Assembly (NCBI RefSeq): GCF_010500815.1
Contig: NZ_JAAAMG010000015.1
Location: forward strand, 1 to 64,000
Length of the DNA stretch: 64,000 nt
Reading direction: 5' to 3'
Origin: Jiella pacifica
GTDB lineage: Bacteria > Pseudomonadota > Alphaproteobacteria > Rhizobiales > Rhizobiaceae
How positions within the stretch are numbered: the stretch's first letter is position 1; each line of letters starts with the position of its first letter. This document shows positions 15,879 to 25,315 of this stretch, piece after piece. A model generated the notes under the pieces. The model saw nothing but the letters and a program-made list of their open reading frames with translations. It did no database searches and had not been told where the DNA came from. The position numbers and the translations under genes are program-made.

Positions 15879-16856
15879 TCACATCCCGCTGTCGATATCG
15901 GCGACGAGCCGTTCGCGGAGCGCCGTCGAAACGATCGGCCGTTCGCCGAACCAGCGTTCGAAGCCGGGCACCGCCTGATGAAGGAGCATGCCGAGCCCGT
16001 CGGCAAAGCGCAGTCCCCGCGCCTCGGCCGCCTTCAGCGTCGGCGTCATCAGCGGCGTATAGACGATGTCGGTCACCATCGCCCGGTCCGGCAAGGCCGA
16101 CAGATCCGGCAGCTTCTCCGGGAACCAGGCGGGCGTCTCGTCGTCGGGGTCCTTTTCCGGGATCGGCACGGTGTTGACCAGAAGATCGGCCCGCGCCAGC
16201 ATCTTCCCGCGCGCCTCTTCCCCATGGCCGACGACGCGGCCGGGAAACAGGCGGTCGAACCGCTCGGCGAGATCCTCGGCCTTCGAGGTGGTGCGGTTGA
16301 CAATCTCGACGCACTTTACCCCGCGCGAAAGAAGCGCATGGACGACCGCCCGCGCCGCGCCGCCGGCGCCGAGCACCACCGCCGTTTCTGCCTCCGCCCA
16401 GCCGGCGAGCCGCTCGTCGAGATTGGCGGCAAATCCATGGGCGTCGGTGTTGCCGCCGACGAGACGGCCGTCTTCGAACCACAGCGTGTTGACCGCGCCG
16501 ATCGCCTCGGCCTCGCCGTCCCGCCGGCCGACGGCGCGAAAGGCCGCGACCTTGTGCGGGATCGTCACGTTGCCGCCGACGAAACCCTTCTGCCCGAGGG
16601 TTTCGAAAAACTCGCCGATCTCCTCCGGCGGCACCCCCATGCGGACATAGGAACCGGCAAGGCCGAGTTCCTTCAGCCAGGTCCCGTGGATCAAGGGCGA
16701 GCGGGAATGCCAGACCGGCCAGCCGGTGATGAAGGCTTTAGGCCCGTCGACCATCGCCGGACGGTGGTTCGGATCGAAGATCGAGCCCTCGCCGCGCGGC
16801 CGCGTCGCGCCGCTGACATAGGGCTCGGGCGTCCATTCGCCGTTTTCCTCAGCCAT
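15879..16856 (-). CDS. aroE: shikimate dehydrogenase
   Basis: A 325-residue enzyme that reduces 3-dehydroshikimate with NADPH in aromatic amino acid synthesis. Seen: HSRSPLIHG (shikimate binding), GNVTIPHK with the catalytic Lys, NTDAHGF with the catalytic Asp, and the NADP fold [17 protein letters not shown]. It carries about 40 extra residues before the conserved [12 protein letters not shown]. The long start at 16856 is nevertheless favoured by a strong AGGGGGGAA ribosome binding site and an 8-base overlap with maf; ATG 16754 is the alternative. Confidence 0.93.
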   Translation of the reverse strand: MAEENGEWTPEPYVSGATRPRGEGSIFDPNHRPAMVDGPKAFITGWPVWHSRSPLIHGTWLKELGLAGSYVRMGVPPEEIGEFFETLGQKGFVGGNVTIPHKVAAFRAVGRRDGEAEAIGAVNTLWFEDGRLVGGNTDAHGFAANLDERLAGWAEAETAVVLGAGGAARAVVHALLSRGVKCVEIVNRTTSKAEDLAERFDRLFPGRVVGHGEEARGKMLARADLLVNTVPIPEKDPDDETPAWFPEKLPDLSALPDRAMVTDIVYTPLMTPTLKAAEARGLRFADGLGMLLHQAVPGFERWFGERPIVSTALRERLVADIDSGM

Positions 16857-17448
16857 CGATTTCCCCCCTCGTTCTCAATTCCTGCAACAGCGGCAGGATC
16901 GGCAGGCCGATGATGGTGAAGTAGTCGCCATCGATCGCCTCCATCAGCTGCACGCCCTCGCGCTCGATCTGATAGGCGCCGACGCTGGTCAAGGCCCGTC
17001 CCCCCACCCCGGCGAGATAGCGCCCGATGAAGCCTGGATCGAGTTCGCGCATGGTGATCCGCGCGACGGCGACGTGGCGCCAGACGACGATGCCGTTCTC
17101 GACCAGGACGACGGCGCTGTTCAGGGTGTGCGTGCGCCCCGACAGCGACAGGAGCGTGCGCCGCGCCTCCTCCATGTTGGCCGGCTTGTGGAACACGCGG
17201 TCGCCCAGCGCCAGGGTCTGATCGGCGCCGATGACGATTTCGTCCGGATGGTTTTCCGAAACGTTCGTCGCCTTCGCCTCGGCCAGCACCGAGGCGACGT
17301 CTTCGGGCGTCGCGCCGCTGCCGAGAAGCGGCGCCTCGAGCGAGCGCTCGTCGAGCTCGGCCGGGCGGACGGTGAAGTCGACGCCGGCATTTTTCAGAAG
17401 TTCGCGGCGGTGGACGCTGCCGGAGGCGAGGACGATGCCTTTGGCCAT
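16849..17448 (-). CDS. maf: Maf-family nucleotide pyrophosphatase
   Basis: A 199-residue Maf protein, a house-cleaning pyrophosphatase acting on non-canonical or modified nucleotides. The N-terminal signature [12 protein letters not shown] is at residues 7-18, followed by the catalytic-base segment [16 protein letters not shown]. The frame is open upstream for 50 codons, but ATG 17448 gives the normal family start. It is the first gene of maf-aroE-NTF2-like-coaE, reading away from the putative oriC and hemE, a conserved origin-side arrangement in alphaproteobacteria. Confidence 0.9.
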   Translation of the reverse strand: MAKGIVLASGSVHRRELLKNAGVDFTVRPAELDERSLEAPLLGSGATPEDVASVLAEAKATNVSENHPDEIVIGADQTLALGDRVFHKPANMEEARRTLLSLSGRTHTLNSAVVLVENGIVVWRHVAVARITMRELDPGFIGRYLAGVGGRALTSVGAYQIEREGVQLMEAIDGDYFTIIGLPILPLLQELRTRGEIDG

Positions 17449-17984
17449 GAATGGGAACCTTTTTAGTAAAATCTTCATCGATCCGGTGTTTGATAGCGTC
17501 ATGCCCGCTCCGACCCAAGTGGGGCAGGATTCGATTCGCCCGGCCAAGGCAAGCGGCCAAGGGCGATTCACCCGGGATTCTTGCCACCCTGTGGGCAAGG
17601 CCGGGGTAACCAGGCATGGCCTGCGCCGCCGCAGCCGGGCCTGTTCATGGAACTGTCATTTATCCACATTTTGCGGCGCCGGCCCCCATGTGGACGGCTC
17701 TCCGCGAATCTGTGGCGAAGTGCCGTCAAGTCGGTGACGGAAACGAGTCGATCATCCCTCGTGAGCGCACACCGTGCGCCAGCGGCAAGTCGTTTGAGAG
17801 ACTGGCGAATTGCCGTTCGTCCCCGATTCTCTCCGCCTGCCATCGATCGCCCTGGCGGGGCCGTTCGGCCGAACCCTCCAATTCGGCAGGAAATTGGCGT
17901 GGGATGTGAATCCCGGCTATCCACCGACTCATAGAATCATAAATCTCATTTCAAAGAGATTCTTGAAGATTTGGGAGAAAGCCG
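17449..17984. other. oriC: putative chromosomal origin of replication (oriC)
   Basis: The 536-base gap between maf and hemE. A perfect DnaA box TTATCCACA lies at 17660-17668, and weaker 7-of-9 boxes at 17590-17598, 17711-17719 and 17917-17925. I count eleven GANTC sites (CcrM methylation sites) between 17528 and 17962, against one or two expected by chance. An A/T-rich tract at about 17930-17975, the possible unwinding element, ends at the hemE ribosome binding site. Experimentally mapped origins of Caulobacter and Sinorhizobium lie next to hemE. Function here is inferred. Confidence 0.75.
17660..17668 (+). promoter_or_regulatory. consensus DnaA box
   Basis: TTATCCACA is identical to the strongest bacterial DnaA box, inside the maf-hemE gap. 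It is the only perfect copy noticed in this gap. Confidence 0.75.
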
Positions 17985-19007
17985 GTGACGGAACAGCGCA
18001 AGCTCATGAGGGTGCTCCAGGGAGAGACCGTGTTTCCTCCCCCGGTATGGCTGATGCGCCAGGCGGGCCGGTATCTTCCCGAATATCGCGAGACACGGTC
18101 GAAGGCCGGCGGCTTCCTCGAACTGTGCTACGATCCGGACTTCGCGACCGAAGTCACCTTGCAGCCGATCCGCCGGTTCGGCTTCGACGCGGCGATCCTG
18201 TTTTCGGACATCCTGGTCATTCCCGACGCCCTCGATCGCGGGCTTCACTTCGTCGCCGGCGAGGGGCCGAAGCTGACGCCGCTGCGCGAGGACGAGGTGG
18301 CAGGCCTCGATCCGACCCGGGCCGAGACCCATCTCGCGCCTGTGATCGCAACGGTGGCGAGACTGCGCGAGGAGCTTCCCGACGAGACGACGCTGATCGG
18401 CTTTTGCGGCGCGCCCTTCACGGTCGCGACCTACATGATCGCCGGCCACGGCACGCCCGACCAGGCGCCGGCGCGGCTGTTCGGCTATCGCCACCCCGAA
18501 GCGATGGAAAGGCTGCTGTATCTCCTCGCCGAGATGAGCGCCGACTACCTGATTCGCCAGCTCACCGCCGGGGCCGACTGCGTCCAGATCTTCGATTCCT
18601 GGGCCGGCGTTCTCGACGAGGCCTGTTTCGAGTCCTATGCGATCGGCCCGGTCCGCCGCATGGTCGAGAAGATCCGCGCCGCCAAACCCGACGCCAAGAT
18701 CATCGGCTTCGCCAAGGGCGCCGGGGCATTTCTCGAAACCTACCGGCAAAAGACCGGCGTCGATGCCGTCGGCCTCGACTGGCAGGTGCCGATGGATTTC
18801 GCCCGCAAACTCCAGACGGAGGGCGCGGTCCAGGGCAATCTCGATCCGCTGCGGCTGATCGCCGGCGGCAGGGCGCTGGACGAGGGCGTCGACCGGATCC
18901 TTCAAAATCTGGGGCAAGGCCCGCTGATCTTCAATCTCGGCCACGGCATTACGCCCGATGCGCCGCTCGAGCATGTCGAGGCGCTGCTGAAGCGGATCCG
19001 GGGATGA
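17985..19007 (+). CDS. hemE: uroporphyrinogen III decarboxylase
   Basis: A 340-residue cytoplasmic enzyme that removes four carboxyl groups from uroporphyrinogen III to give coproporphyrinogen III in haem synthesis. The N-terminal signature [15 protein letters not shown] (about 21-35) carries the substrate-binding arginines, and [14 protein letters not shown] and [12 protein letters not shown] are further family blocks. The start is GTG 17985, preceded by GGGAG. It is immediately right of the putative oriC and is followed by hemJ, the next but one haem step. Confidence 0.95.
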   Translation: MTEQRKLMRVLQGETVFPPPVWLMRQAGRYLPEYRETRSKAGGFLELCYDPDFATEVTLQPIRRFGFDAAILFSDILVIPDALDRGLHFVAGEGPKLTPLREDEVAGLDPTRAETHLAPVIATVARLREELPDETTLIGFCGAPFTVATYMIAGHGTPDQAPARLFGYRHPEAMERLLYLLAEMSADYLIRQLTAGADCVQIFDSWAGVLDEACFESYAIGPVRRMVEKIRAAKPDAKIIGFAKGAGAFLETYRQKTGVDAVGLDWQVPMDFARKLQTEGAVQGNLDPLRLIAGGRALDEGVDRILQNLGQGPLIFNLGHGITPDAPLEHVEALLKRIRG

Positions 19008-19278
19008 TCGGGCGGCCGGCTCTTCCCGGTCACCGGTGGCGGGGCTGAACGGGCGGAGGCTCGGGAGGATGAAGCCGGCCTCGGGCCTCCCACCAACAGC
19101 TTTCCCACAGGCCCGACTGTATGAGCGGGGTTTTGCGGCCGATGCGGCTGCGGCGAATTGACTCGACGGTAGCGTCCGAGTCACCAACGGAGCCGGCGGC
19201 GACCGGGGACGACTCGGCCGGCGCCGGACCACCGGCCACCCGGACCACCGACCATCCAAGGGACCACCCGCAGCTCCG

Positions 19279-19782
19279 ATGAAGAACGCGATGATCGCCC
19301 TTGCCGTGACCTGCCTCATCGCGGCGCTGATGTTCCTCGTTTTGCCCGATTCGGCCTATCTGTGGGTGAAGTCGGTGCATGTCTTCGCCGTCATCGCCTG
19401 GATGGCGGGCATGCTCTATCTGCCGCGTTTGTTCGTCTATCACGCGGGCGCCGAGGTCGGTTCGGTCCAGTCGGAAACCTTCAAGGTGATGGAACGGCGG
19501 CTGCTCAAGGGGATCATCAATCCCTCGATGATCGGCACCTGGGTGGCTGGCGTCTGGCTGGCGGTCTCCGGCGGATGGCTGACCAGCGGCGACGTCTGGC
19601 TGCACGTGAAGATCCTGCTCGTCCTGATCATGTCGGGCATCCACGGCACGCTCACCGGCGCGACGCGGCGCTTTGCCGAAGACCGCAACGAAAAGTCGGC
19701 GCGCTACTGGCGGGTGCTCAACGAGGTCCCCGCCGTCCTCCTCGTCGGCATCATCATATTGGTGGTGGTGAAGCCGTTCTGA
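19279..19782 (+). CDS. hemJ: protoporphyrinogen IX oxidase HemJ
   Basis: A 167-residue membrane protein with four to five hydrophobic helices that oxidises protoporphyrinogen IX to protoporphyrin IX. The family's conserved helix WVKSVHVFAVIAWMAGML with its haem-linked His, then the YLPRLFVYH segment and the Lys/Arg-rich HGTLTGATRRFAED loop are visible. It sits 271 bases after hemE in the same direction, the usual alphaproteobacterial pairing. The gene expected next, rho, is not there. Confidence 0.9.
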   Translation: MKNAMIALAVTCLIAALMFLVLPDSAYLWVKSVHVFAVIAWMAGMLYLPRLFVYHAGAEVGSVQSETFKVMERRLLKGIINPSMIGTWVAGVWLAVSGGWLTSGDVWLHVKILLVLIMSGIHGTLTGATRRFAEDRNEKSARYWRVLNEVPAVLLVGIIILVVVKPF

Positions 19783-19858
19783 CGCCGCCGTCGATGTGCT
19801 GATCGACCCTCTCCGGCAAGCCGAGACAGGGCGATCTGGTGGTCGATGGCGATTGCCC

Positions 19859-20860
19859 TCAGCCGAGATATCCCGCCTCATCGACCGGCAGAAACTCCCC
19901 GGCGATCTCCGCTGCCGCCTCGACGAGGCTCATCGACAGCTTGTTGCCGTCGACCTTCAGCGGCAGCGGCGCCTCGCGCCAGCGCGCTCCGTGGGCGGCG
20001 ATGTGGTCCATCGCCCGGTTGGCGTTGGAAAAGGCGTTGGCGCCGCCCTCGCTCTGGGCCTTGGTGAAAATGGCGGTCACGGCATCCGACAGCCTCGCCG
20101 ACAAGGCGGCAGCTTCCTCGCGACGCCCATCCGCCTTGAGGGCGAGCAGCTGGCGCAACGGCTCGCCGAGGACGTTGCCGGTCGACAAGAGCCAGCCGTC
20201 ATAGGGCCCTTCCGGCTTCAACGCTTCGAGATAACCACCTTCGGCACCGCGCACGAGCGCGACCTGACCGAAATCGAGCCCGCTTTCGGCAACCTCGTCC
20301 TCGCCGGACGAATCCTTGAACAACGGCACCCGCGGCGATGCTGCGAGTTGGCGGAAGGTTTCCGGGGCGATCCGGCAGCCGGTTACCTGCGGCAGCTGAT
20401 AGGCGGCGATCGGCAGTCGGCTCGCCTCGAAGACCGCCTGGTAATGGGCGAGGATCGCGTCCTGGCTGGCCTGCGCGTCGACGGGCGGGCAGACGACGGC
20501 GGCAGTCACGCGCGCCGCCAGGGCGGCATCCGCGTCGAGCCTCCTTTCGAGGTGCTGCAAGCGGGCGATCACCTCGCCGGTGGAAGGTCGCAGGGCGCCG
20601 AAGATCAGCGAGGCGTCGAGTTCGCCGACGTCGGGCGAAGCCGCGAGGTCGATGAGCGCGTCGAAGGCCGCGTCGCTCGTCTCCCAGCCGTCGCCGGTCG
20701 AGCCGGCGAGCATGATCTGCCGCACGTTCGGCCGGAGGGCGCGGATGTGGGCGAGTGTGCGGGCCGGATCGACCGTGCCCGGCGCGCCGGCGGCGTAGTG
20801 GGTGAGAACCGGCACGAAGAGGGCGTCGGCGAGACGGCTGGCGTTGGGCTCCGGATTCAT
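19859..20860 (-). CDS. dihydrodipicolinate synthase-family (class I) aldolase
   Basis: A 333-residue TIM-barrel lyase of the DapA/NanA superfamily. The Schiff-base lysine is in VPLFKDSSGEDE, and the assisting tyrosine in IAAYQLPQ; the glycine-rich LAGSTGDGWET replaces the usual GTTGE substrate loop. The changed loop and the unusual length suggest it is not housekeeping DapA but a paralogue acting on a 2-keto acid. The start at 20860 follows GGAG. It is convergent with hemJ and separated from the atp operon by a terminator, so context gives no substrate. Confidence 0.75.
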   Translation of the reverse strand: MNPEPNASRLADALFVPVLTHYAAGAPGTVDPARTLAHIRALRPNVRQIMLAGSTGDGWETSDAAFDALIDLAASPDVGELDASLIFGALRPSTGEVIARLQHLERRLDADAALAARVTAAVVCPPVDAQASQDAILAHYQAVFEASRLPIAAYQLPQVTGCRIAPETFRQLAASPRVPLFKDSSGEDEVAESGLDFGQVALVRGAEGGYLEALKPEGPYDGWLLSTGNVLGEPLRQLLALKADGRREEAAALSARLSDAVTAIFTKAQSEGGANAFSNANRAMDHIAAHGARWREAPLPLKVDGNKLSMSLVEAAAEIAGEFLPVDEAGYLG

Positions 20861-21044
20861 CACGGCAGGCTCCTTCCGGCGTGTTGCATCGCCGGTTGGA
20901 AACTGGGCCGGCGACGCCGATAATCCACCATCGAAGCCGATCAAGGCAGACCTGGCGCAGAAGGCGGCAAGCTGAGAGATCGCCCGCTGCCCGCCCGTCG
21001 GCTTGGGTTTCGAGGCGCTCGGGCGGCCGGGAAAACCGAGGGCA

Positions 21045-21072
21045 CAAAAAAGCCGGACCCGAAGGCCCGGCT
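21045..21072 (-). terminator. rho-independent terminator of the F0 operon
   Basis: On the minus strand AGCCGGGCC-TTC-GGGTCCGGCT is followed by six T residues. It is 30 bases after the atpF stop. Confidence 0.9.
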
Positions 21073-21102
21073 CGTCTCGGATGTTTCGCCGGAAGGCGAG
21101 GA

Positions 21103-21582
21103 TCAGTTCAGCCGCTTGCGGACTTCGGCGATCGAATTGTCGATGAAGAGGCCGCTGGAGCTGCCGGAATTGCGATCCGCGATGACCTTGGCCGAGGCGG
21201 CCACGGCGATATCGACGGCTGCGGCGCGGACTTCGGCGATGGCGTCGTTCTCGGCCTGGGCGATCTTCGCCTCGGCCATGGCGGTGCGCCGCTCGACATA
21301 TTCCTCGTTGCGCTGGCGGGTTTCCTTGAGCATCGCTTCCGCCTCGCGCTTGGCGGCGGCGACGATGTCCTTGGCTTCCTCTTCGGCCTCGCGGCGGCGG
21401 CGCTGATACTCGGCCAGCTGCTGCTTGGCCTCTTCCTTCAGCTCCCGCGCCTCCTCGATCTCCTTGCGGATCCGGACGGCGCGATCGTCGAGCGACTTGC
21501 CGATCCGGCCGGGCGCCTTGAGATAGACGATCAGCACGAAGAACAGGATGAGGCCGACGAATGTCCAGAACGTGTTGTCCAT
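21103..21582 (-). CDS. atpF: F0F1 ATP synthase subunit b
   Basis: A 159-residue peripheral-stalk subunit. One N-terminal membrane helix (FWTFVGLILFFVLIVYLKAP) is followed by a long charged coiled coil rich in Glu, Lys, Arg and Ala, which links the membrane sector to F1. It is last in the F0 operon atpI-atpB-atpE-atpF'-atpF and is followed by a terminator. As in other Rhizobiales, the F1 genes are not adjacent. Confidence 0.93.
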   Translation of the reverse strand: MDNTFWTFVGLILFFVLIVYLKAPGRIGKSLDDRAVRIRKEIEEARELKEEAKQQLAEYQRRRREAEEEAKDIVAAAKREAEAMLKETRQRNEEYVERRTAMAEAKIAQAENDAIAEVRAAAVDIAVAASAKVIADRNSGSSSGLFIDNSIAEVRKRLN

Positions 21583-21594
21583 TTTCGTCCTCCC

Positions 21595-22200
21595 TTACCG
21601 GTCCGCCTGGCTGACGGCGCTGGCGATTTCGTCCTGGCTGGCCTCGATCGAGGCGACCTCGCGCAGGATGGTGTCGGTCACGTCGCGGGCGATCTGGTCG
21701 ACCTCTGCGAGCGCGCCCCGTTTGACCTCGGCGATCCGCGCCTGGGCTGCGTCGAGCTTGTCGTTCAACTCGGCGTCGAGACGCTTGCGCTCCTTCTCGG
21801 CATCGGCCTTGGCCGATTCCCTGGCGTCGGTGGCAATCGCATGGGCGCGATTGCGGGCCGCGGTGAGCTCCTGCTCGTAGGCTGCCTGGGCCTCGTCCGC
21901 ATCGGAGCGCATGCGCTCGGCCGCTTCGAGATCGAGCGCGATCCTGTCGCGCCGGTTTTCCAGGATGCCGCCGATACGCGGCATGATCACGGTCTTCAGC
22001 AGCCAGTAGAAGACGCCGAAGGTGATCGCGAGCCAGAGGATCTGCGAAGGGTAGAATTCGGGATCGAACGGCGGAAAGCCCGCCCCGTGTTCACTGGCGG
22101 GGATGGAGCCCTCGTGATGGGTCTCCTGCACACCATGAACCTCCGACGGCAGTTGCTCCGTCGTTCCCCCGTCCTGGGCATAGGCTTGCGTGACGAACAT
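21595..22200 (-). CDS. atpG: F0F1 ATP synthase subunit b'
   Basis: A 201-residue second b-type stalk subunit. A polar N-terminus of about 55 residues precedes a single membrane helix (FYPSQILWLAITFGVFYWLL) and a long coiled coil. A b/b' heterodimer is typical of photosynthetic and many other alphaproteobacteria. It starts 75 bases after atpE and stops 12 bases before atpF, so the pair is co-translated. Confidence 0.92.
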   Translation of the reverse strand: MFVTQAYAQDGGTTEQLPSEVHGVQETHHEGSIPASEHGAGFPPFDPEFYPSQILWLAITFGVFYWLLKTVIMPRIGGILENRRDRIALDLEAAERMRSDADEAQAAYEQELTAARNRAHAIATDARESAKADAEKERKRLDAELNDKLDAAQARIAEVKRGALAEVDQIARDVTDTILREVASIEASQDEIASAVSQADR

Positions 22201-22275
22201 CGCGGGTCTCCGTCAAGGAAGACCGGCGGCTTCGTGGGCCGCCGGTCGGAACGTTCGATTCGCTTGCGTCCTGCC

Positions 22276-22503
22276 TCAGACGGCGAAGAGCAGAAGCAGC
22301 GCGATGAGCAGCGAGAAGATGCCGAGCGCTTCCGTGACGGCGAAGCCGAAGATCAAGCGGCCGAACTGGCCGTCGGCTGCCGACGGGTTGCGCAGGGCGC
22401 CCGCGAGATACTGGGCGAACATGTAGCCGAGGCCGAGGGCGGTGAAGCCCATGCCGAAACATGCAAGGCCGGCGCCGATGAACTTTGCTGCATCCGCTTC
22501 CAT
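22276..22503 (-). CDS. atpE: F0F1 ATP synthase subunit c
   Basis: A 75-residue hairpin of two membrane helices that builds the proton-driven c-ring. The polar loop RNPSAADGQ and the proton-carrying Glu in [13 protein letters not shown] are both present. The first helix has small residues in [16 protein letters not shown], matching c-ring packing. Confidence 0.95.
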   Translation of the reverse strand: MEADAAKFIGAGLACFGMGFTALGLGYMFAQYLAGALRNPSAADGQFGRLIFGFAVTEALGIFSLLIALLLLFAV

Positions 22504-22591
22504 TGTCGAAACTCCTCTTGAACTTTCTCGATTGCGGCTGGGTTTGCGGCGCTAGGCCGCGCGGTGGGCGAACCCGCCCGTCCACGGAAGA

Positions 22592-23383
22592 TCAGTGATG
22601 TGGATGGACGGCGTCGTTCAGATACATGCAGGTCAGGACGGCAAAGACATAGGCCTGTAGCGCCGCGACCAGAAATTCGAGTGCCGTAAGGGCGATGGTC
22701 ATCAACAGCGGCAGGATCGAGCCGATGATGCCGAGCGTGCCGAGCGCGCTCATCGACACCACGAAGCCGGCGAAAACCTTCAGCGTGATGTGGCCCGCGA
22801 GCATGTTGGCGAAGAGACGAACCGAGAGCGAGACCGGCCGGGACAGGAAGGAAACGATCTCGATGGTGACGACGAGGGGCAGGATGTAGCCCGGCACGCC
22901 GGACGGCACGAAGACCATCAGCCATTTCAGCCCGTGCTTGTAGAAGCCGTAGCCGACGACGACGCCGATCACCAGGAGGGCGAGGGCGAAGGTCACGATC
23001 AGATGGCTGGTGACGGTGAAGAAGAACGGCACCATGCCGAACAGGTTTGCGACCAGCACGAACATGAAGATCGAGAAGACGAAGGGAAAGAACTTCATCC
23101 CCGCCGTGCCGGCGGCGTCGCGCAGCATGTTGGCGGTGAACTCGTAAGACAGTTCGGTGATCGACTGCCCGCGCGAGGGGACGAGCCCACGGCCGCGCGT
23201 CGTATAATAGAGGAACGCGGTGGTGACCGCGACGGTCAGCACCATGAACAGTGCCGAGTTGGTGAAGGAGAAATCCCAGTCGCCGATCTGAATCGGCACG
23301 ATACGGTTGATCTGGAACTGATGAATCGGATCTGTCGGGTCGTGTTCCAAACGGCCTGGTCCTTCGTCGAATGCGGCACCCAC
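22592..23383 (-). CDS. atpB: F0F1 ATP synthase subunit a
   Basis: A 263-residue proton-channel subunit with five to six membrane helices. The essential arginine lies in [14 protein letters not shown], followed by the conserved polar helix near [15 protein letters not shown]. The start is unclear: GTG 23383 lacks a ribosome binding site, whereas TTG 23350 follows GAAGGA and would begin [12 protein letters not shown], close to other alphaproteobacterial N-termini. It is 74 bases after atpI. Confidence 0.93.
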   Translation of the reverse strand: MGAAFDEGPGRLEHDPTDPIHQFQINRIVPIQIGDWDFSFTNSALFMVLTVAVTTAFLYYTTRGRGLVPSRGQSITELSYEFTANMLRDAAGTAGMKFFPFVFSIFMFVLVANLFGMVPFFFTVTSHLIVTFALALLVIGVVVGYGFYKHGLKWLMVFVPSGVPGYILPLVVTIEIVSFLSRPVSLSVRLFANMLAGHITLKVFAGFVVSMSALGTLGIIGSILPLLMTIALTALEFLVAALQAYVFAVLTCMYLNDAVHPHH

Positions 23384-23457
23384 GGGGAGACGAATTGCCC
23401 ATAGCGTTCCCTGCAGCGCGAAGCAACACCCTGACGCCCCTTTCGGGGGGTTTTCGT

Positions 23458-23928
23458 TTAGCTTCCAAAATCCTTGGACGGCGGCTCGGCTGCATTTGCG
23501 GAAGGCTCTCGCTTGGGCGAGACCGAACGAAGCACGTTTCTGACCCCGGCCCCAAAGCCGATCATCAGGAAGACGATCAGCCCGAACGGCATGGTTCCGG
23601 CAATGGAGTCGATGCCGTAGCCGATCGCCGCGCCGACGACGACGCCGGCGACGAATTCCGAGCCGAGTTTCAGACCCTCGGCGAGTCCCTGCATGGTGCC
23701 GGGCCGGCTATCGCGCTGGGCTTCGGCGGCAGTGCGCAACCGGTGCTCCGCGAGCTTTGCCTCCAGCGCCGACCGGCGGGCGTCCCACGCCGCCGCATCT
23801 GGCGGCTCGGAGCTCGTCGGGCCGGACGGGCGGTCCCCGCCCGTGCCGCTACCGGTCTTTCGCTCTGCCACGTTTCGTCGCGCTCCTCGTCGCGGCACCG
23901 TCCCGGCGCCTTCGGCCTTCGAACTCAA
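23458..23928 (-). CDS. atpI: AtpI, F0 assembly/ion-supply protein
   Basis: A 156-residue small membrane protein at the head of the F0 operon. About 85 polar residues are followed by two hydrophobic hairpin helices ([17 protein letters not shown] and [16 protein letters not shown]). AtpI proteins help assemble the c-ring or supply Mg2+; this is family knowledge. The long, Arg/Ala/Gly-rich N-terminus is longer than usual and poorly conserved, so a downstream start cannot be ruled out. Confidence 0.85.
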   Translation of the reverse strand: MSSKAEGAGTVPRRGARRNVAERKTGSGTGGDRPSGPTSSEPPDAAAWDARRSALEAKLAEHRLRTAAEAQRDSRPGTMQGLAEGLKLGSEFVAGVVVGAAIGYGIDSIAGTMPFGLIVFLMIGFGAGVRNVLRSVSPKREPSANAAEPPSKDFGS

Positions 23929-23977
23929 GTCCGGCCCAAGGCACTGACAGTCCAGGGCCGCCGATGCAAGGCCGACC

Positions 23978-25021
23978 TTATTTCGGCGGCTTTTCCGACA
24001 GCGGGACCATCGAGCGACTCTTCAACAGGCTGGCGATGGTGGTGATCACCAGGATGGAGACGATGACGATCAGCGAGAAGGAGGTGCTGATGTGCGGCAG
24101 GCCTTCGATCGGCTGGCCGCCATTGATGAAGGGAAGCGTGTTCGCCTCCATGGCATGGAGGATCAGTTTCACGCCGATGAAGCCGAGGACGAGGGACAGG
24201 CCCAGGCCAAGATAGACCAGCCGGTCGAGCAGCCCGCCCACCAGGAAGTAGAGCTGGAGAAGGCCGAGCAACGCGAAGGCGTTGGCGGTGAAGACGATAT
24301 AGGGAGCGTCCGTCAGGCCGTAGATCGCCGGGATCGAATCGAGCGCGAAGAGGATGTCGGTCATGCCGAGAGCGATGATCACCAGCACCATCGGCGTGTA
24401 GAAGCGCTTGCCGTTCTGGATCACGGTGAGAGCATTGCCGTGGAACTGCGAGGTCACCGGCATGCGGCTCTGGAACCACTTCACGAAGGCGTTGGGCTCG
24501 TAGTCCTCGTCCGTCGACTTGTGGCCGGACATGCTCTCGACCGCGAGCTTCCAGGCCGTCCACAGGAGGAAGACGCCGAAGATGTAGAACACCCAGGAGA
24601 ACCGCTCGATCGCCGCCGCGCCGATGGCGATGAAGATGCCGCGCATGATCAGCGCCAGCACGATGCCGATCAGGAGGGCCTTCTGCTGGTCCTCCCGGGG
24701 CACCTGAAACGACTTCATGATGATGACGAAGACGAAGAGATTGTCGACCGACAGGCTCTTCTCGGTGATGAAACCGGCAAAATATTCGACGCCGTGGGTA
24801 TGATCCCAGAACCAGAAGACGCCGCCGCCGAAGATGCAGGCGAGGGCGATGTAGAAGACCGACCAGACCGCCGCTTCCTTGAAGCTCGGCTCGTGGGCCT
24901 TGCGCACATGGGTGAGGAAATCGAACAGGAAGAGGGCGGCGAAACCGCCGATCGTGGCCAGCCACACGAAAAGCGGGATCGAACCGTCGCCCGCCGAACC
25001 GGCGAAGAAATCTTCCAACAT
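23978..25021 (-). CDS. TerC/Alx-family integral membrane protein
   Basis: A 347-residue protein with about nine membrane helices. The TerC signature helix pair with SLSVDNLFVFVIIMKSF and the later LAIDS-like ILFALDSIPAIYG, each with a conserved Asp, is seen. Relatives (Alx, MeeF/MeeY) export manganese or load exported metalloenzymes; others were first tied to tellurite resistance. It reads in the same direction as atpI, 50 bases upstream of it. A strongly structured stretch precedes the gene (25022-25170). Mn export would complement mntH at the left edge, but that is inference. Confidence 0.85.
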   Translation of the reverse strand: MLEDFFAGSAGDGSIPLFVWLATIGGFAALFLFDFLTHVRKAHEPSFKEAAVWSVFYIALACIFGGGVFWFWDHTHGVEYFAGFITEKSLSVDNLFVFVIIMKSFQVPREDQQKALLIGIVLALIMRGIFIAIGAAAIERFSWVFYIFGVFLLWTAWKLAVESMSGHKSTDEDYEPNAFVKWFQSRMPVTSQFHGNALTVIQNGKRFYTPMVLVIIALGMTDILFALDSIPAIYGLTDAPYIVFTANAFALLGLLQLYFLVGGLLDRLVYLGLGLSLVLGFIGVKLILHAMEANTLPFINGGQPIEGLPHISTSFSLIVIVSILVITTIASLLKSRSMVPLSEKPPK

Positions 25022-25170
25022 CGAACTCCAGTCGGTGGAATCGGCCGAGGGCCGATGTTTTTCATGTCTTCATGGCGACCGCCCGGCGGGGCCTGCCCAC
25101 GCGCAAAGGCGGCCGGCGAGCCTTTCGGCTCCGCCGGCCGTCACCCTTAGATGTGTTGCCGCAAGACGGC
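25022..25170 (-). promoter_or_regulatory. structured leader upstream of the TerC-family gene
   Basis: On the minus strand GGCCGGCGGAGCC-GAAA-GGCTCGCCGGCC forms a very stable GNRA-like hairpin with one bulge (about 25112-25140). It is followed by CCTTTGCGCG and further G/C-rich pairable segments before the start codon. Some terC/alx genes carry the manganese riboswitch yybP-ykoY; I cannot align its GGGGAGUA core here, so the class is left open. Confidence 0.35.
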
Positions 25171-25315
25171 TTCAAACGGGGGGTGCGCAGATTTTCAGCG
25201 GGATGGAAGAAAAAGACCGCCGGGCAAACCGTCGCCGGCCGGGATTGCCGCACCCGTGCCTGGCAGGTCTTGAAAAGCCTTCGGCGCCAGACGATTGACG
25301 GGCTCTGGAAGGGTC

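Noticed and set aside
20881-22521. Plus-strand open frame of 546 codons across the atpF, atpG and atpE region
   Set aside because: Antisense to well-supported F0 genes; composition is that of a shadow frame.
23420-23456. Terminator-like CCCC-TTTC-GGGGGG followed by TTTTCGTTT between atpI and atpB
   Set aside because: The T-run is on the plus strand, while both genes are on the minus strand and are normally co-transcribed.
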